Shown: piece after piece, positions 16,988-25,852 of the stretch | How positions within the stretch are numbered: the stretch's first letter is position 1 | Layout of the letters: every line of letters starts with the position of its first letter | Source of the DNA: Ferruginibacter sp. | GTDB taxonomy: Bacteria; Bacteroidota; Bacteroidia; Chitinophagales; Chitinophagaceae | DNA length: 64,000 nt | Direction of reading: 5' to 3' | Assembly: GCA_028288705.1 (NCBI GenBank) | Contig: JAQBNH010000014.1 | Span: 62,001 to 126,000, forward strand | The notes under the pieces: generated by a model | The model's input: only the letters and a program-made list of their open reading frames with translations | Told to the model about the DNA's origin: nothing | The model's database searches: none | Translations under genes and position numbers: made by a program

Positions 16988-17437
16988 ATGGAAAAGCAAC
17001 GAAAATTAATACTATTGACCGCAATAATTGGCGCAGTCGCGGTTTTCCTTCCATGGATCAGCATTTCGGTTTTCGACCAGGTGAACAGTATCAACGGCCT
17101 GCACAACCGGGGAATCGTTGTTCTGATATGTTTTGTAGTATCAGGCATAACGGCTTTATCCGGCAACCGTTCGGGCATATTCAGTAAGCCGCAATGGACA
17201 ATGTGTTTGCTTTCTGCGGTACTGGCAACACTCCTCATGGTTATATTTTTTACACAGATGTTTGAAGCGATCGTCTTTCTGAACATCGGGTTCTATCTTG
17301 CTTTGCTTTCATCCATCGCATTATTATGTACCGTCTTTGCCTTTCGTCCGGCAGGATACAGGATCAGTGATGGAATACAGGAGCTGCTTTCGATGATCAA
17401 TGGCAAATCTGCGGGTGATAGTCCGGCTAAATCTTAA
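16988..17437 (+). CDS. Four-helix membrane protein of unknown function
   Basis: A 149-residue integral membrane protein. Hydrophobic stretches are at about 8-27 (LILLTAIIGAVAVFLPWISI), 44-62, 75-95 and 98-118. The short C-terminal tail is cytoplasmic-like. The FLPWI motif after the first helix is common in small uncharacterised membrane proteins. It lies 65 bp after the coiled-coil gene and may be cotranscribed with it. Confidence 0.65.
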   Translation: MEKQRKLILLTAIIGAVAVFLPWISISVFDQVNSINGLHNRGIVVLICFVVSGITALSGNRSGIFSKPQWTMCLLSAVLATLLMVIFFTQMFEAIVFLNIGFYLALLSSIALLCTVFAFRPAGYRISDGIQELLSMINGKSAGDSPAKS

Positions 17438-17507
17438 CCATTTGTGAGCGATGATCGGGAAACTTTTTTATCCCGGTTTATTCAGTCAATTTTGCTAAAA
17501 GAAATTT

Positions 17508-18146
17508 ATGGAGTCGATCGCGAATATCAGGCAGGATTATAAAATGCAAACTTTAGATGAGACAGATGCTCCGGCAGATCCGTTTGCTATGTTTGATAGC
17601 TGGTGGCAACAGGCGGTGAGCAGTGATATCAACGAGGTGAATGCCATGACGCTTGCAACGGCCACGCCCGACGGAAAGCCTTCTGCCCGCATTGTTTTAC
17701 TAAAAGGCTATACCAAAGATGGGTTTGTTTTTTTTACCAATTATCAAAGTCATAAAGGAAAGGAGCTCGCAGAAAATAACCAGGCATCGATCGTATTTTT
17801 TTGGAAGGAACTGGAACGGCAGGTGAGGATTGAAGGAACGATTGAAAAAGTTGCGGAAAGCGAAAGCGATGAATATTTCCGCTCGCGGCCAACCGGGAGT
17901 AAAATCGGCGCCTGGGCTTCGCCGCAAAGTGCAGTAATTCCGTCCAGAGACATACTCGAACAAAATGTTACGGAGCTGGAAAAAAGTTTCGATGGAAAAG
18001 AGATTGACCGGCCGGAACATTGGGGCGGCTACAGGCTTATTCCAGATATGGTAGAATTCTGGCAGGGGCGGCCAAGCAGGTTGCACGACCGGCTGGTTTA
18101 TAAACTGGAAGAGAAGGAATGGAAACTGGTGCGTCTTGCACCTTAA
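17508..18146 (+). CDS. pdxH: Pyridoxamine 5'-phosphate oxidase
   Basis: PdxH is the FMN-dependent enzyme that makes pyridoxal 5'-phosphate from pyridoxine or pyridoxamine phosphate. The 212 residues contain the whole family pattern: IRQDYKMQTLDE, RIVLLKGYTKDGFVFFTNYQ, SHKGKELAENNQASIVFFW, RSRPTGSKIGAWASPQS and WGGYRLIPDMVEFWQGR. Length is normal. Single gene. Confidence 0.98.
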   Translation: MESIANIRQDYKMQTLDETDAPADPFAMFDSWWQQAVSSDINEVNAMTLATATPDGKPSARIVLLKGYTKDGFVFFTNYQSHKGKELAENNQASIVFFWKELERQVRIEGTIEKVAESESDEYFRSRPTGSKIGAWASPQSAVIPSRDILEQNVTELEKSFDGKEIDRPEHWGGYRLIPDMVEFWQGRPSRLHDRLVYKLEEKEWKLVRLAP

Positions 18147-18223
18147 TTTCCCCGGGCAATAAAGGCTGATAAGTTGAAAGCCGCTATGAATCACAGTCTT
18201 CTTTCAACCTATCAACGTTATCA

Positions 18224-18358
18224 CTATTTAGTTTTAGCAGGTTCTGCCTTTTTCGCAGCAGCTGCTTTTTTTGCTGCTACTGGTTTTGCAGGCCTTGATT
18301 TACCAAATGATCCTGCAGTAATTTTTCCTTTTTTGGTTTTGATATCGCCACGTCCCAT
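18224..18358 (-). CDS. 30S ribosomal protein THX
   Basis: A 44-residue, very basic protein: ATG at 18358-18356, stop TAG at 18226-18224. It begins MGRGDIKTKKGKITAGSFGK, followed by SRPAKP, the conserved core of THX (bTHX), which sits in a cavity at the top of the 30S head. The tail is a Lys/Ala run. It lies downstream of the HU gene on the same strand, with a terminator between them. It is short enough to be missed by ordinary gene calling, and a spurious frame covers the opposite strand. Confidence 0.92.
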   Translation of the reverse strand: MGRGDIKTKKGKITAGSFGKSRPAKPVAAKKAAAAKKAEPAKTK

Positions 18359-18385
18359 GATGTATAATTTAATTGATGAAGATTA

Positions 18386-18423
18386 TAAAAAAAAGCAAGA
18401 TACATGCCGCATCTTGCTTTTTT
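18386..18423 (-). terminator. Terminator of the HU gene
   Basis: AGCAAGAT (18394-18401) pairs with ATCTTGCT (18411-18418) around a 9-nt loop, with A and T tracts on both sides. It stands between the HU stop and the THX start. Confidence 0.8.
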
Positions 18424-18439
18424 AATGATTTGATGAAGC

Positions 18440-18709
18440 TTAGATTTTCGCTGATAATTCTTTACCTGCTTTAAACTTAGCAACTTTTTTTGCTTTGATT
18501 TTGATAACCGCACCAGTTTGTGGGTTACGGCCGTTACGAGCAGCTCTCTTAGATACTGAGAAAGTACCGAAACCTACTAAAGTAACTTTGTTACCACTTT
18601 TTAAAGTCTTTGTAACCGCTTCTACAAATGAATCTACAGTTGCATTAGCTTGTGTTTTTGTGATGCCTGCGTCGTCAGCAATCTTTGCAATTAATTCAGC
18701 TTTGTTCAT
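18440..18709 (-). CDS. HU family DNA-binding protein
   Basis: A histone-like nucleoid protein of 89 residues that dimerises and bends DNA. It starts MNKAELIAKIADDAGITKTQ and contains VTLVGFGTFSVSKRAARNGRNPQTG, the beta-arm signature of HU/IHF. Ends KAGKELSAKI. Length is exactly that of classical HU. It has a well-formed promoter at 18739-18768. Confidence 0.97.
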   Translation of the reverse strand: MNKAELIAKIADDAGITKTQANATVDSFVEAVTKTLKSGNKVTLVGFGTFSVSKRAARNGRNPQTGAVIKIKAKKVAKFKAGKELSAKI

Positions 18710-18738
18710 AATGATTTTTTTGAAAATTTATAGTGGAA

Positions 18739-18768
18739 CAAATATAGAAGGTTTTTGATTGCAACAAA
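18739..18768 (-). promoter_or_regulatory. Promoter of the HU gene
   Basis: On the minus strand TTTG (18765-18768) precedes TATATTTG (18739-18746) by 18 nt, near the Bacteroidota consensus. The leader is about 20 nt. Upstream, 18770-19004 shows no gene. Confidence 0.65.
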
Positions 18769-19004
18769 ATTATTTTTGATGAATCTAATTTCACGTAAAA
18801 ACCCTACAATTCAATGTTGGCAAGGATTTTCGCCGGTAAATCTTCCAACTGATAAGAAAATAATGAAGAGGCCTGATCGCTGGAACCGTTGATGGCAAAG
18901 GGTTTCAGGGCATGTTTCGGTGAAATCCTTTATTCATGCGGCTTCCGCACTATTACACATAATATTTTTATTTTAAAAGTGCACGCTTTTTTTATTTTGC
19001 ACAT

Positions 19005-19310
19005 TTAGTTAATAACTTCCATCAGCGAGCGGAAAGCAATAAATTTATTACCCCATTTATCAAATGTTTCCTGCCGGAAAGCTGCTGCAAATTTTTCGAT
19101 ATAACGATTATACAAGGCCTTGCTTTCAGCCTTATACTGAATAGTAAATGTCGGGCCTTCACTATCGTCGGTTTCTAATAACCGTAAAACCTTGGCTTTG
19201 GTAAAACATTCTGTTTGCAGTATCGCCGGAATATGTTCGGTTTGGATCCATTGCAACCACGCGTCTGCAATGCTGTGATCTACTTTTGTTGTTACATTGT
19301 ACATGATCAT
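19005..19310 (-). CDS. DUF4286 family protein
   Basis: A 101-residue protein from the ATG at 19310 (MIMYNVTTKVDHSIADAWLQW). The pattern MYNVT...V.....W..W....HIP..L.T..F..A...RLL fits DUF4286, a small ferredoxin-like-fold family of Bacteroidota. A longer frame reading into the exonuclease gene is unlikely to be the real start. It follows exonuclease III by 17 bp, so it is probably cotranscribed. Function unknown. Confidence 0.85.
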   Translation of the reverse strand: MIMYNVTTKVDHSIADAWLQWIQTEHIPAILQTECFTKAKVLRLLETDDSEGPTFTIQYKAESKALYNRYIEKFAAAFRQETFDKWGNKFIAFRSLMEVIN

Positions 19311-19327
19311 AAGAATAGTGTTGGGGT

Positions 19328-20104
19328 TTAGGTGGTAAGTTCTAAATAGATCGGACAATGATCACTGTGCTTTACATCAGGAAATATCTCCGCGGCTACC
19401 AACTGATCTTTTAAAGGTCTCGTCACCATAAAATAGTCGATCCGCCAGCCTTTGTTGTTCAGCCGAACACTCGGGAAACGCTGGCTCCACCAGGTATAAT
19501 TATGTGGCTCTTTATGCAGTTCACGAAAGCTGTCGATCCAGCCGCTGCCGAGGAATTTAGTCAGCCAGGCACGCTCTTCCGGTAAAAAGCCGGTTGATTT
19601 CTTATTGCCTTTGGGATCATGAATATCAATTTCTTCATGGGCAATATTGTAATCACCACAGAGAATGATCTTTGGATTCTTCTTCTGCAGTTTTTTTAAA
19701 TATCCATGCATCTCCTCCAGCCACTGGTATTTGTATTGCTGCCGGATTTCACCTGCAGTACCCGACGGGAAATATGCATTGATCAATTTAATATCGCCGA
19801 ACTGCAGTTCAATAACTCTGCCCTCGAAATCACTCATGTCAAAGCCACAACCCCCCTTTACGGCATCAGGTTTAATTTTAGTAAAGACAGCCACACCGCT
19901 ATACCCTTTTTTCTGCGCACAAAACCAATGATGTTCAAAGCCGAGCTCTTCAAACATTTTTACATCAATGTCCGCCTCTGATGCTTTTATTTCCTGCAGG
20001 CAAACGATATCTGCAGGGTTCGTTTTTAACCAATCAATAAAGCCTTTTTTTATTGCGGCCCTAAGGCCATTTACATTATAGGAAACAATTCGCATGTGCT
20101 TCAT
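19328..20104 (-). CDS. xth: Exodeoxyribonuclease III (AP endonuclease)
   Basis: An exonuclease/AP endonuclease of base-excision repair, 258 residues. Family landmarks are MRIVSYNVNGLRAAIKKGF, DIVCLQEIKA with the metal-binding Glu, ILCGDYNIAHEEID, WRIDYFMVTRPL and the C-terminal KHSDHCPIYLEL with the catalytic Asp-His. The start could also be the Met at residue 4. It forms an operon with the DUF4286 gene. Confidence 0.96.
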   Translation of the reverse strand: MKHMRIVSYNVNGLRAAIKKGFIDWLKTNPADIVCLQEIKASEADIDVKMFEELGFEHHWFCAQKKGYSGVAVFTKIKPDAVKGGCGFDMSDFEGRVIELQFGDIKLINAYFPSGTAGEIRQQYKYQWLEEMHGYLKKLQKKNPKIILCGDYNIAHEEIDIHDPKGNKKSTGFLPEERAWLTKFLGSGWIDSFRELHKEPHNYTWWSQRFPSVRLNNKGWRIDYFMVTRPLKDQLVAAEIFPDVKHSDHCPIYLELTT

Positions 20105-20136
20105 TTTAATTATACTTGTAAAAATAATAAACCCTT

Positions 20137-20544
20137 ATGGATAATCGGTGCCGGGAAAACCATCCAAAGCAATCATCAAAAGAAGGCATCTTTACGGGCA
20201 TGAAAAGTTCTTCAGGAAAATATGGTAAATCTATTCCCCCGGTGCACCAGACAATCCTTGCGATTGGGGCCCTGGTTATTTTATCATCACCGGATTATGA
20301 ATATTTCTGGCTGAACTGCATCATCTGGGCGGTGCTTGCTGCGTGCTTTGTCGCGCTGGGGATCTGGGCGAAAAAGAAACCTTACCAGGCAATTGTTGCT
20401 GCGCTTATTTTATACATCGTTGTTATCGGTTTGAATGGCGTGCTGGATATTACTACCTTATCTAAAGCTCTTTTAATGAAAGCGATTATTATAGTTCTGC
20501 TGCTAAAGGGAATTTACGATGCAAAGAAAATGCAGGAGCTGTAA
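20137..20544 (+). CDS. Small membrane protein of unknown function
   Basis: A protein of 135 residues, or 114 if the internal ATG at 20200 is used. Three or four hydrophobic stretches (TILAIGALVILSSPDYEYFW, LNCIIWAVLAACFVALGIWA, AIVAALILYIVVIGLNGVL, ALLMKAIIIVLLLKGIYDA) indicate an integral membrane protein. The N-terminus is polar. The order of helices recalls small uncharacterised Bacteroidota proteins. It ends at a bidirectional terminator shared with metH. Confidence 0.65.
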   Translation: MDNRCRENHPKQSSKEGIFTGMKSSSGKYGKSIPPVHQTILAIGALVILSSPDYEYFWLNCIIWAVLAACFVALGIWAKKKPYQAIVAALILYIVVIGLNGVLDITTLSKALLMKAIIIVLLLKGIYDAKKMQEL

Positions 20545-20573
20545 TCAAATTTTGACAGATGGTAATTCACGAT

Positions 20574-20606
20574 AAAAAAAAGCCACTTTGTGAGTGGCCT
20601 TTTATT
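20574..20606. terminator. Bidirectional terminator
   Basis: GCCACT (20582-20587) pairs with AGTGGC (20593-20598) around TTGTG, with an A8 tract before and a T-rich tract after. It lies between the convergent membrane-protein gene and metH. Confidence 0.8.
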
Positions 20607-20613
20607 TATGAAC

Positions 20614-23331
20614 TTATTCTAACACGGGCCGTAACCAGCGTCGCATATCTTCTTCATCCATCTGCTTTCTCTTGGTATAATCCAGCAACTGATCTTCACT
20701 GATTTTCCCCACACCGAAATACTTGCTTTGCGGGTTGGCGAAATACCAGCCACAAACGGAAGATGCAGGATACATCGCCAGCGATTCAGTTAAATGAATA
20801 CCCGTGGTTTCTTCTCCACCCAGCAGTTGAAATAATTTATATTTCTCTGTATGATCCGGGCAGGCCGGGTAACCGGGTGCCGGGCGAATCCCTGAATATT
20901 CTTCCTTGATCAGTTGCTCATTACTCAAAGTTTCATCAGCAACATAAGCCCAGTATTCGGTGCGCGTTTTCTTATGTAGTACTTCTGCAAATGCTTCCGC
21001 AAGCCTGTCGGCCAATGCCTGTAAAATGATCTTGTTATAATCGTCCAGGTTACCGTTGAAACGTTTGATATGCGGTTCAATACCATCGATCGTTACCGTG
21101 AAAGCACCAATATAATCCTGTTTATTTTCTTCAACAGGGATGACGTAGTCTGCCAGCGACTGATTGGGCTGGCCCGGTGCTTTTTTAATTTGCTGGCGCA
21201 GGAATTCGAGGCTGACCGGCGGATCATTTTTTACGACGATGGTATCAGGCGCGGTTTTATCTGCTTCCCAAAAACCGATCGTTCCTCTCGCTGTTAACCA
21301 TTTTTCGCTGATGATCTGTTTCAGCAACGCCTGCGCATCATTGTATAATTTGGTCGCCTCTTTCCCGATGATCTCATCGCTCAAAATCTGCGGGAATTTA
21401 CCATGCATTTCCCAGGCAATGAAGAAGGGCTGCCAATCGACAAAATCCACCAGCTCCTGCAATGGAAAATCAGCAAATATTTTTGTACCCGTAAAAGTTG
21501 GTTTAACCGGCGTGAAATTTTTCCAGTCGAGCACCGAAGCATTTTTTTGTGCATCGGCGAAACTTAAATATTGCTTGGCAGATTTCTTATTGCCGAAATC
21601 AACTTTCAGTTTATCATATTCGGTTTTAAGATTGCTCAGGAAGGCCGGTTTCGTTTCTTTATTCAGGAGGCTACCCGCAACCGTTACACTACGGCTTGCA
21701 TCGAGTACGTGTACCACGCCATTGTCGTACTCCGGTGCAATTTTTACCGCGGTATGCATCCGGCTTGTAGTGGCGCCGCCGATCATCAGCGGGAGATCCA
21801 TTTTCTGCCTTGCCATCTCTCTTCCGATATGCACCATCTCATCTAAAGACGGTGTGATCAGGCCACTGAGGCCGATGATATCTACATTATGTTTTTTTGC
21901 TTCCGATAAAATTTTATCCGCAGGCACCATCACACCGAGATCGATGATATCGTAGCCATTGCACCCCAGCACAACGCCCACAATATTTTTACCGATATCA
22001 TGCACATCGCCTTTTACTGTTGCCAATAAAATTTTCGCTGCCCCTGCCCCTTCTTCATTCACCGTTCCGGCAGCAATATGCGCGAGGCGTTTTGTTTCTT
22101 TTTCAGCTTCAATAAACGGCGTTAGTACGGCTACGGCTTTTTTCATCACACGCGCACTCTTTACCACTTGCGGAAGAAACATTTTTCCCGCGCCAAACAA
22201 ATCGCCTACAATGTTCATCCCGTCCATTAAAGGGCCTTCAATCACATCCAGGGGTTTTGGATATTGCAACCTTGCTTCTTCTGTATCCTGGTCGATATAA
22301 TCGGTGATACCATTTACCAGCGAATGCGCGATTCTCTTTTGCACAGGTTCGAGGCGCCAGGTTTCGTCTTTTACGATTTCTTTACCTTTTGCTTTTACCG
22401 TTTCCGCGAACTGGATCAGTTTCTCGGTGGCTTCATTGTTATCATTGTTGCGGTTGAGAATCACATCTTCGCAGAGTGCCTTCAACTGCGGCTCAATTTC
22501 ATCGTACACCACTAACTGACCGGCATTTACAATACCCATGTCCATGCCTGCTTTGATCGCGTAATAAAGGAACACACTGTGAATGGCTTCGCGTACATGA
22601 TCATTGCCGCGGAAAGAAAACGATACGTTACTTACACCGCCACTTACTTTGGTGAGCGGCATGCGGTTTTTTATTTCGCGCGTTGCTTCGATAAAATCAA
22701 CGGCATAATTATTATGTTCTTCAATGCCTGTTGCGATGGCAAAAATATTCGGATCGAAAATGATGTCCTGTGGTGCGTAACCAACTTGTTCGGTCAGAAT
22801 TTTATAGGCTCGTGAGCAGATCTCGATCTTGCGTTCTTTTGTATCTGCCTGTCCTACTTCATCAAAGGCCATCACGATCACGGATGCGCCGTAACTTTTG
22901 CAGATGAATGCCTGCTCAATGAATTTAGCTTCGCCTTCTTTCATTGAGATGGAGTTCACGATGCATTTTCCCTGCACGCATTTTAGTCCGGCTTCAATAA
23001 TCTCGAATTTACTGCTGTCGATCATGATAGGGATCTTCGCAATATCAGGTTCTGCCTGAACGAGATTTAAAAAGGTTGTCATGGCGCTTACGCCTTCGAG
23101 TAAGGCATCGTCCATATTGATATCGATCACCTGGGCACCGCTCTCTACCTGCTGGCGGGCAACAGAGAGTGCTTCTTCGTACTGGCCATCCCGGATCAGC
23201 CTGGCGAATTTTTTACTGCCCGTTACATTTGTGCGTTCGCCAACGTTCACGAAATTCGTTTCGGGCCTTACGATCAATGGTTCCAGACCGCTGAGGCGGA
23301 GAAAAGGTTTGATATGTGTTGTTTCGTTCAT
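20614..23331 (-). CDS. metH: Methionine synthase, pterin-, B12-binding and reactivation domains
   Basis: This is the C-terminal part of a split cobalamin-dependent methionine synthase, 905 residues from the ATG at 23331. The domains are in order. The pterin-binding domain reads [17 protein letters not shown]. The B12 cap follows, then the B12-binding Rossmann fold with [20 protein letters not shown], whose His coordinates cobalt. The C-terminal AdoMet reactivation domain contains [24 protein letters not shown] six codons upstream lies inside an inverted repeat and is unlikely to be used. Its partner is the homocysteine-binding half at 23849-24865; a GxxExxY gene separates them. Confidence 0.97.
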   Translation of the reverse strand: MNETTHIKPFLRLSGLEPLIVRPETNFVNVGERTNVTGSKKFARLIRDGQYEEALSVARQQVESGAQVIDINMDDALLEGVSAMTTFLNLVQAEPDIAKIPIMIDSSKFEIIEAGLKCVQGKCIVNSISMKEGEAKFIEQAFICKSYGASVIVMAFDEVGQADTKERKIEICSRAYKILTEQVGYAPQDIIFDPNIFAIATGIEEHNNYAVDFIEATREIKNRMPLTKVSGGVSNVSFSFRGNDHVREAIHSVFLYYAIKAGMDMGIVNAGQLVVYDEIEPQLKALCEDVILNRNNDNNEATEKLIQFAETVKAKGKEIVKDETWRLEPVQKRIAHSLVNGITDYIDQDTEEARLQYPKPLDVIEGPLMDGMNIVGDLFGAGKMFLPQVVKSARVMKKAVAVLTPFIEAEKETKRLAHIAAGTVNEEGAGAAKILLATVKGDVHDIGKNIVGVVLGCNGYDIIDLGVMVPADKILSEAKKHNVDIIGLSGLITPSLDEMVHIGREMARQKMDLPLMIGGATTSRMHTAVKIAPEYDNGVVHVLDASRSVTVAGSLLNKETKPAFLSNLKTEYDKLKVDFGNKKSAKQYLSFADAQKNASVLDWKNFTPVKPTFTGTKIFADFPLQELVDFVDWQPFFIAWEMHGKFPQILSDEIIGKEATKLYNDAQALLKQIISEKWLTARGTIGFWEADKTAPDTIVVKNDPPVSLEFLRQQIKKAPGQPNQSLADYVIPVEENKQDYIGAFTVTIDGIEPHIKRFNGNLDDYNKIILQALADRLAEAFAEVLHKKTRTEYWAYVADETLSNEQLIKEEYSGIRPAPGYPACPDHTEKYKLFQLLGGEETTGIHLTESLAMYPASSVCGWYFANPQSKYFGVGKISEDQLLDYTKRKQMDEEDMRRWLRPVLE

Positions 23332-23343
23332 GATAATTAGTTT

Positions 23344-23845
23344 CGCCACTAAGACCTAAAGACGCTAAGCAGCACAAAGTTTTAAAGTATCATTCTCTTA
23401 ATCCCTTGCTTTATCAAAGGGACAGAGAAGTTGATTATATAACCAAGTTTTTTACCAGACAGGCGCAAATAGCTTAAAAGTTGTGCCTCCCAGACAGGAT
23501 GATAATTTTCCTGAGCTTTTAATTCTACAATTATTAAATCGCTGATCAATAAATCTATTCTTAACCCATCCTCTATCCTCAATCCATTGTAGATGATTGG
23601 AATTTTTTGCTGGGCGCTGAATGTTATGTTTCTTCTATCCAGTTCATAACAAAAGCACTTTTCGTAAACACTTTCCAATAGCCCGGGGCCAAGTGTAGAA
23701 TGGACTTTAAAGGCGATGTCAACTACCTCGTTGCCTAATAATTCGCGAATTGCATAATCAGTCATAACAGAAAATTGCTAAATAACTCACACATCCAGGT
23801 GTTGTTTTTCTTAGTGCATCTTCGTGTTTTACTGCCTTAGTGGCG
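23344..23845. mobile_element. Inverted-repeat-bounded module carrying a GxxExxY gene
   Basis: A perfect 10-bp inverted repeat, CGCCACTAAG (23344-23353) and CTTAGTGGCG (23836-23845), bounds a 502-bp stretch holding just the GxxExxY gene. Inside each end are further imperfect copies of motifs such as CTTTGTG and CTTAGTG. The module lies exactly between the stop of one metH half and the start of the other. No transposase and no clear target duplication are visible, so mobility is inferred. Confidence 0.5.
23382..23765 (-). CDS. GxxExxY protein (PD-(D/E)XK-like)
   Basis: A 127-residue member of the GxxExxY family: the naming motif is GPGLLESVYE (residues 27-36). A nuclease-like core RIDLLISDLIIVELKAQE follows (about 69-86), with D and E-x-K placed as in PD-(D/E)XK enzymes. 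The C-terminal YLRLSGKKLGYIINFSVPLIKQGIKR is also typical. Biological role unknown. It is inserted between the metH halves on the same strand, inside an inverted-repeat module, and so may be cotranscribed with them. Confidence 0.92.
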   Translation of the reverse strand: MTDYAIRELLGNEVVDIAFKVHSTLGPGLLESVYEKCFCYELDRRNITFSAQQKIPIIYNGLRIEDGLRIDLLISDLIIVELKAQENYHPVWEAQLLSYLRLSGKKLGYIINFSVPLIKQGIKRMIL

Positions 23846-23848
23846 ATG

Positions 23849-24865
23849 CTAGACTAAACTTTCTTCCACTACAGGCCGTACCCTTGGTTTATACTTCGCT
23901 ACTTCTTCTGCAATATGTTTTATGTGATCAGGAGTAGTGCCGCAGCAACCACCAACGATATTTAAAAACCCTTCTTTAGCCCATTCTTCAATGATATGCG
24001 CTGTTTCATGGGGTTGCTCATCGTATTCTCCAAATGCATTTGGTAAACCTGCATTCGGATAGGCAGACGTAAAGCAACCTGCGAGCTGGCTCAGCTCTTC
24101 TATATGCGGACGCATTTCTGCCGCACCCAACGCGCAATTCAAGCCAACGCTTAATGGATTGGCATGCATCACCGAAACATAAAATGCTTCAAGCGTTTGC
24201 CCGCTTAAAGTGCGGCCACTCGCATCCGTTATGGTACCACTGATCATGATCGGAAGCTCGGGTAAATTATTATTCCGGAAAAAATGTTTCGCTGCGTAGA
24301 TCGCTGCTTTTGCATTCAACGTATCAAAGATCGTTTCGATGAGCAGGATATCAACACCACCATCAACCAGTCCTTTGATCTGTTCGGTATAAGCAGCTGC
24401 TACTTCGTCGAACGTAACGGCACGAAACCCGGGATTATTTACATCGGGCGATAGCGATAAGGTTTTATTCAACGGGCCGATCGCACCGGCAACAAATCTC
24501 GGCTTATCCGGGTTTTGCGCCGTGAATTTATCTGCCGCGTTACGCGCGCATTTCGCAGAAGCAATATTCAATTCATAGGCGAGGGATTGCATATCATAAT
24601 CCGCCTGCGCGATATTGGTGCTGCTGAAGGTATTTGTTTCGATAATATCTGCACCGGCACTAAGATATTCGCCGTGGATCGCTTCGATAATTTGCGGTTG
24701 TGTGATGCTGAGCAAATCATTGTTGCCTTTTACATCGCTATGCCAGTCTTTAAAACGATCGCCCCTGTAATCTTCTTCTTCCAGTTTATAGCGCTGGATC
24801 ATCGTGCCCATCGCGCCATCGATGATCATGATCCTTTCCTGCAGGCATTGTTGTAATGTTTTCAT
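23849..24865 (-). CDS. metH: Methionine synthase, homocysteine-binding half
   Basis: The N-terminal homocysteine S-methyltransferase domain of a split MetH, 338 residues from the ATG at 24865 ([20 protein letters not shown]). Zinc ligands are visible in VGLNCALGA and the pair in [20 protein letters not shown] and ETNTFSST are family signatures. Residues upstream of this ATG in the same frame ([16 protein letters not shown]) look non-coding. It would work together with the 905-residue half downstream to methylate homocysteine from methyl-tetrahydrofolate. Confidence 0.95.
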   Translation of the reverse strand: MKTLQQCLQERIMIIDGAMGTMIQRYKLEEEDYRGDRFKDWHSDVKGNNDLLSITQPQIIEAIHGEYLSAGADIIETNTFSSTNIAQADYDMQSLAYELNIASAKCARNAADKFTAQNPDKPRFVAGAIGPLNKTLSLSPDVNNPGFRAVTFDEVAAAYTEQIKGLVDGGVDILLIETIFDTLNAKAAIYAAKHFFRNNNLPELPIMISGTITDASGRTLSGQTLEAFYVSVMHANPLSVGLNCALGAAEMRPHIEELSQLAGCFTSAYPNAGLPNAFGEYDEQPHETAHIIEEWAKEGFLNIVGGCCGTTPDHIKHIAEEVAKYKPRVRPVVEESLV

Positions 24866-25114
24866 GTTATAGTTATTATGCTGCCAGGATGCATGGGCCG
24901 AACGTGAACTGATGTACAAAGAGTGCGACGCCACTGCTGCCGGGTAAGCGGTACTGTTAATGACCAAAAACAAAACTGTAAAACGAGGAGCAAATCCTGG
25001 AGGTGGGAAATGGCATCGTTTATTAGTTCAGTTGAGAAATTCCAGGGCCTGAACAATAAACAAATCCGGCACCTGAACAGGCGCAAAGTTAAACCATCAG
25101 CGCCGAAACACAAA
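24866..25114 (-). promoter_or_regulatory. Promoter and long structured leader of metH
   Basis: On the minus strand TTTG (25111-25114) and TAACTTTG (25084-25091) are exactly 19 nt apart, a near-ideal Bacteroidota promoter. The leader is therefore about 210 nt. It contains a strong hairpin: 13-14-nt arms at 25018-25031 and 25049-25061 with one bulge and a 17-nt loop. The length and structure point to cis-regulation. I could not match it to the SAM or cobalamin riboswitch patterns I know. Confidence 0.55.
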
Positions 25115-25122
25115 ATCTGCCA

Positions 25123-25746
25123 TTAACGACCGGAGGATATATAATTTTCAACCGGAATGCGGTTGCTTATGCTTTTCGCAAGCGTCATCTCATCAGCATA
25201 TTCCAGTTCACCCCCGAAAGCGATGCCGCGGGCGATGGTGGTGATCTTCACCGGGATACCCTTTAGTTTCCTGCCGATATAATAAATGGTGGTATCACCC
25301 TGGATATTCGGATTCAGAGCGAAGATGATCTCCTGCGTTTCTTCCGGAACTATCCGCGCCACAAGTGCGTCTATTGTTAGCTGTTCCGGACCAATTCCGT
25401 CGAGCGGTGAAATGATGCCTCCGAGCACATGATATACGCCGTTGAATTGCTGCGTACTTTCAATGGCGATCACATCGCGGATATTTTCTACCACGCAAAT
25501 GAGTTGCTGCTGCCGCATCGGGTTGCTGCAGATATTACAAATTTCTTTGTCGGAAATATTATGGCAGCGGGAACAGAATTTTATTTCGCTCCGCATTTTG
25601 GCAATGATCTGGCTGAAATTTTCTACTTCCGGAACGTCCTGTTTGATCAGGTGCAACACGAGGCGCAGCGCGGTTTTTTTTCCGATACCCGGCAATTTTG
25701 CAAATTCATTCACCGCATTTTCCAACAGCGCAGAAGAGAAAACCAT
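25123..25746 (-). CDS. recR: Recombination protein RecR
   Basis: RecR acts with RecF and RecO to load RecA on gapped DNA. From the ATG at 25746 it has 207 residues: the helix-hairpin-helix (FAKLPGIGKKTALRLVLHL), a four-Cys zinc motif (FCSRCHNISDKEICNICSNP) and a Toprim domain (ICVVENIRDVIAIEST, then RKLKGIPVKITTIARGIAFG with the end motif GGELEYAD). An upstream in-frame ATG would add a hydrophobic stretch not found in the family. Confidence 0.97.
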   Translation of the reverse strand: MVFSSALLENAVNEFAKLPGIGKKTALRLVLHLIKQDVPEVENFSQIIAKMRSEIKFCSRCHNISDKEICNICSNPMRQQQLICVVENIRDVIAIESTQQFNGVYHVLGGIISPLDGIGPEQLTIDALVARIVPEETQEIIFALNPNIQGDTTIYYIGRKLKGIPVKITTIARGIAFGGELEYADEMTLAKSISNRIPVENYISSGR

Positions 25747-25852
25747 TTTGAAATAATAAGGTATTAATAATAATAAATTGATGCCAGCACTACACAAATG
25801 TAAACAGATTAAGGTCGTTACACTTGTTTAATCAGTGTTCGCTTTTCTCCAT

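Noticed and set aside
16238-16999. A 253-codon minus-strand frame across the coiled-coil gene
   Set aside because: Its product is a Ser/Leu/Cys-rich low-complexity string, as expected from reading a coiled-coil gene backwards, and it runs into the sigma factor start.
21164-21955. A 263-codon plus-strand frame inside metH
   Set aside because: It is antisense to well-conserved pterin/B12 domains and gives no plausible domain.
24866-25083. Cobalamin or SAM riboswitch call for the metH leader
   Set aside because: The strings GCCACTG and GGGAAATGG occur only on the opposite strand and in the wrong order, and the known core motifs do not align.
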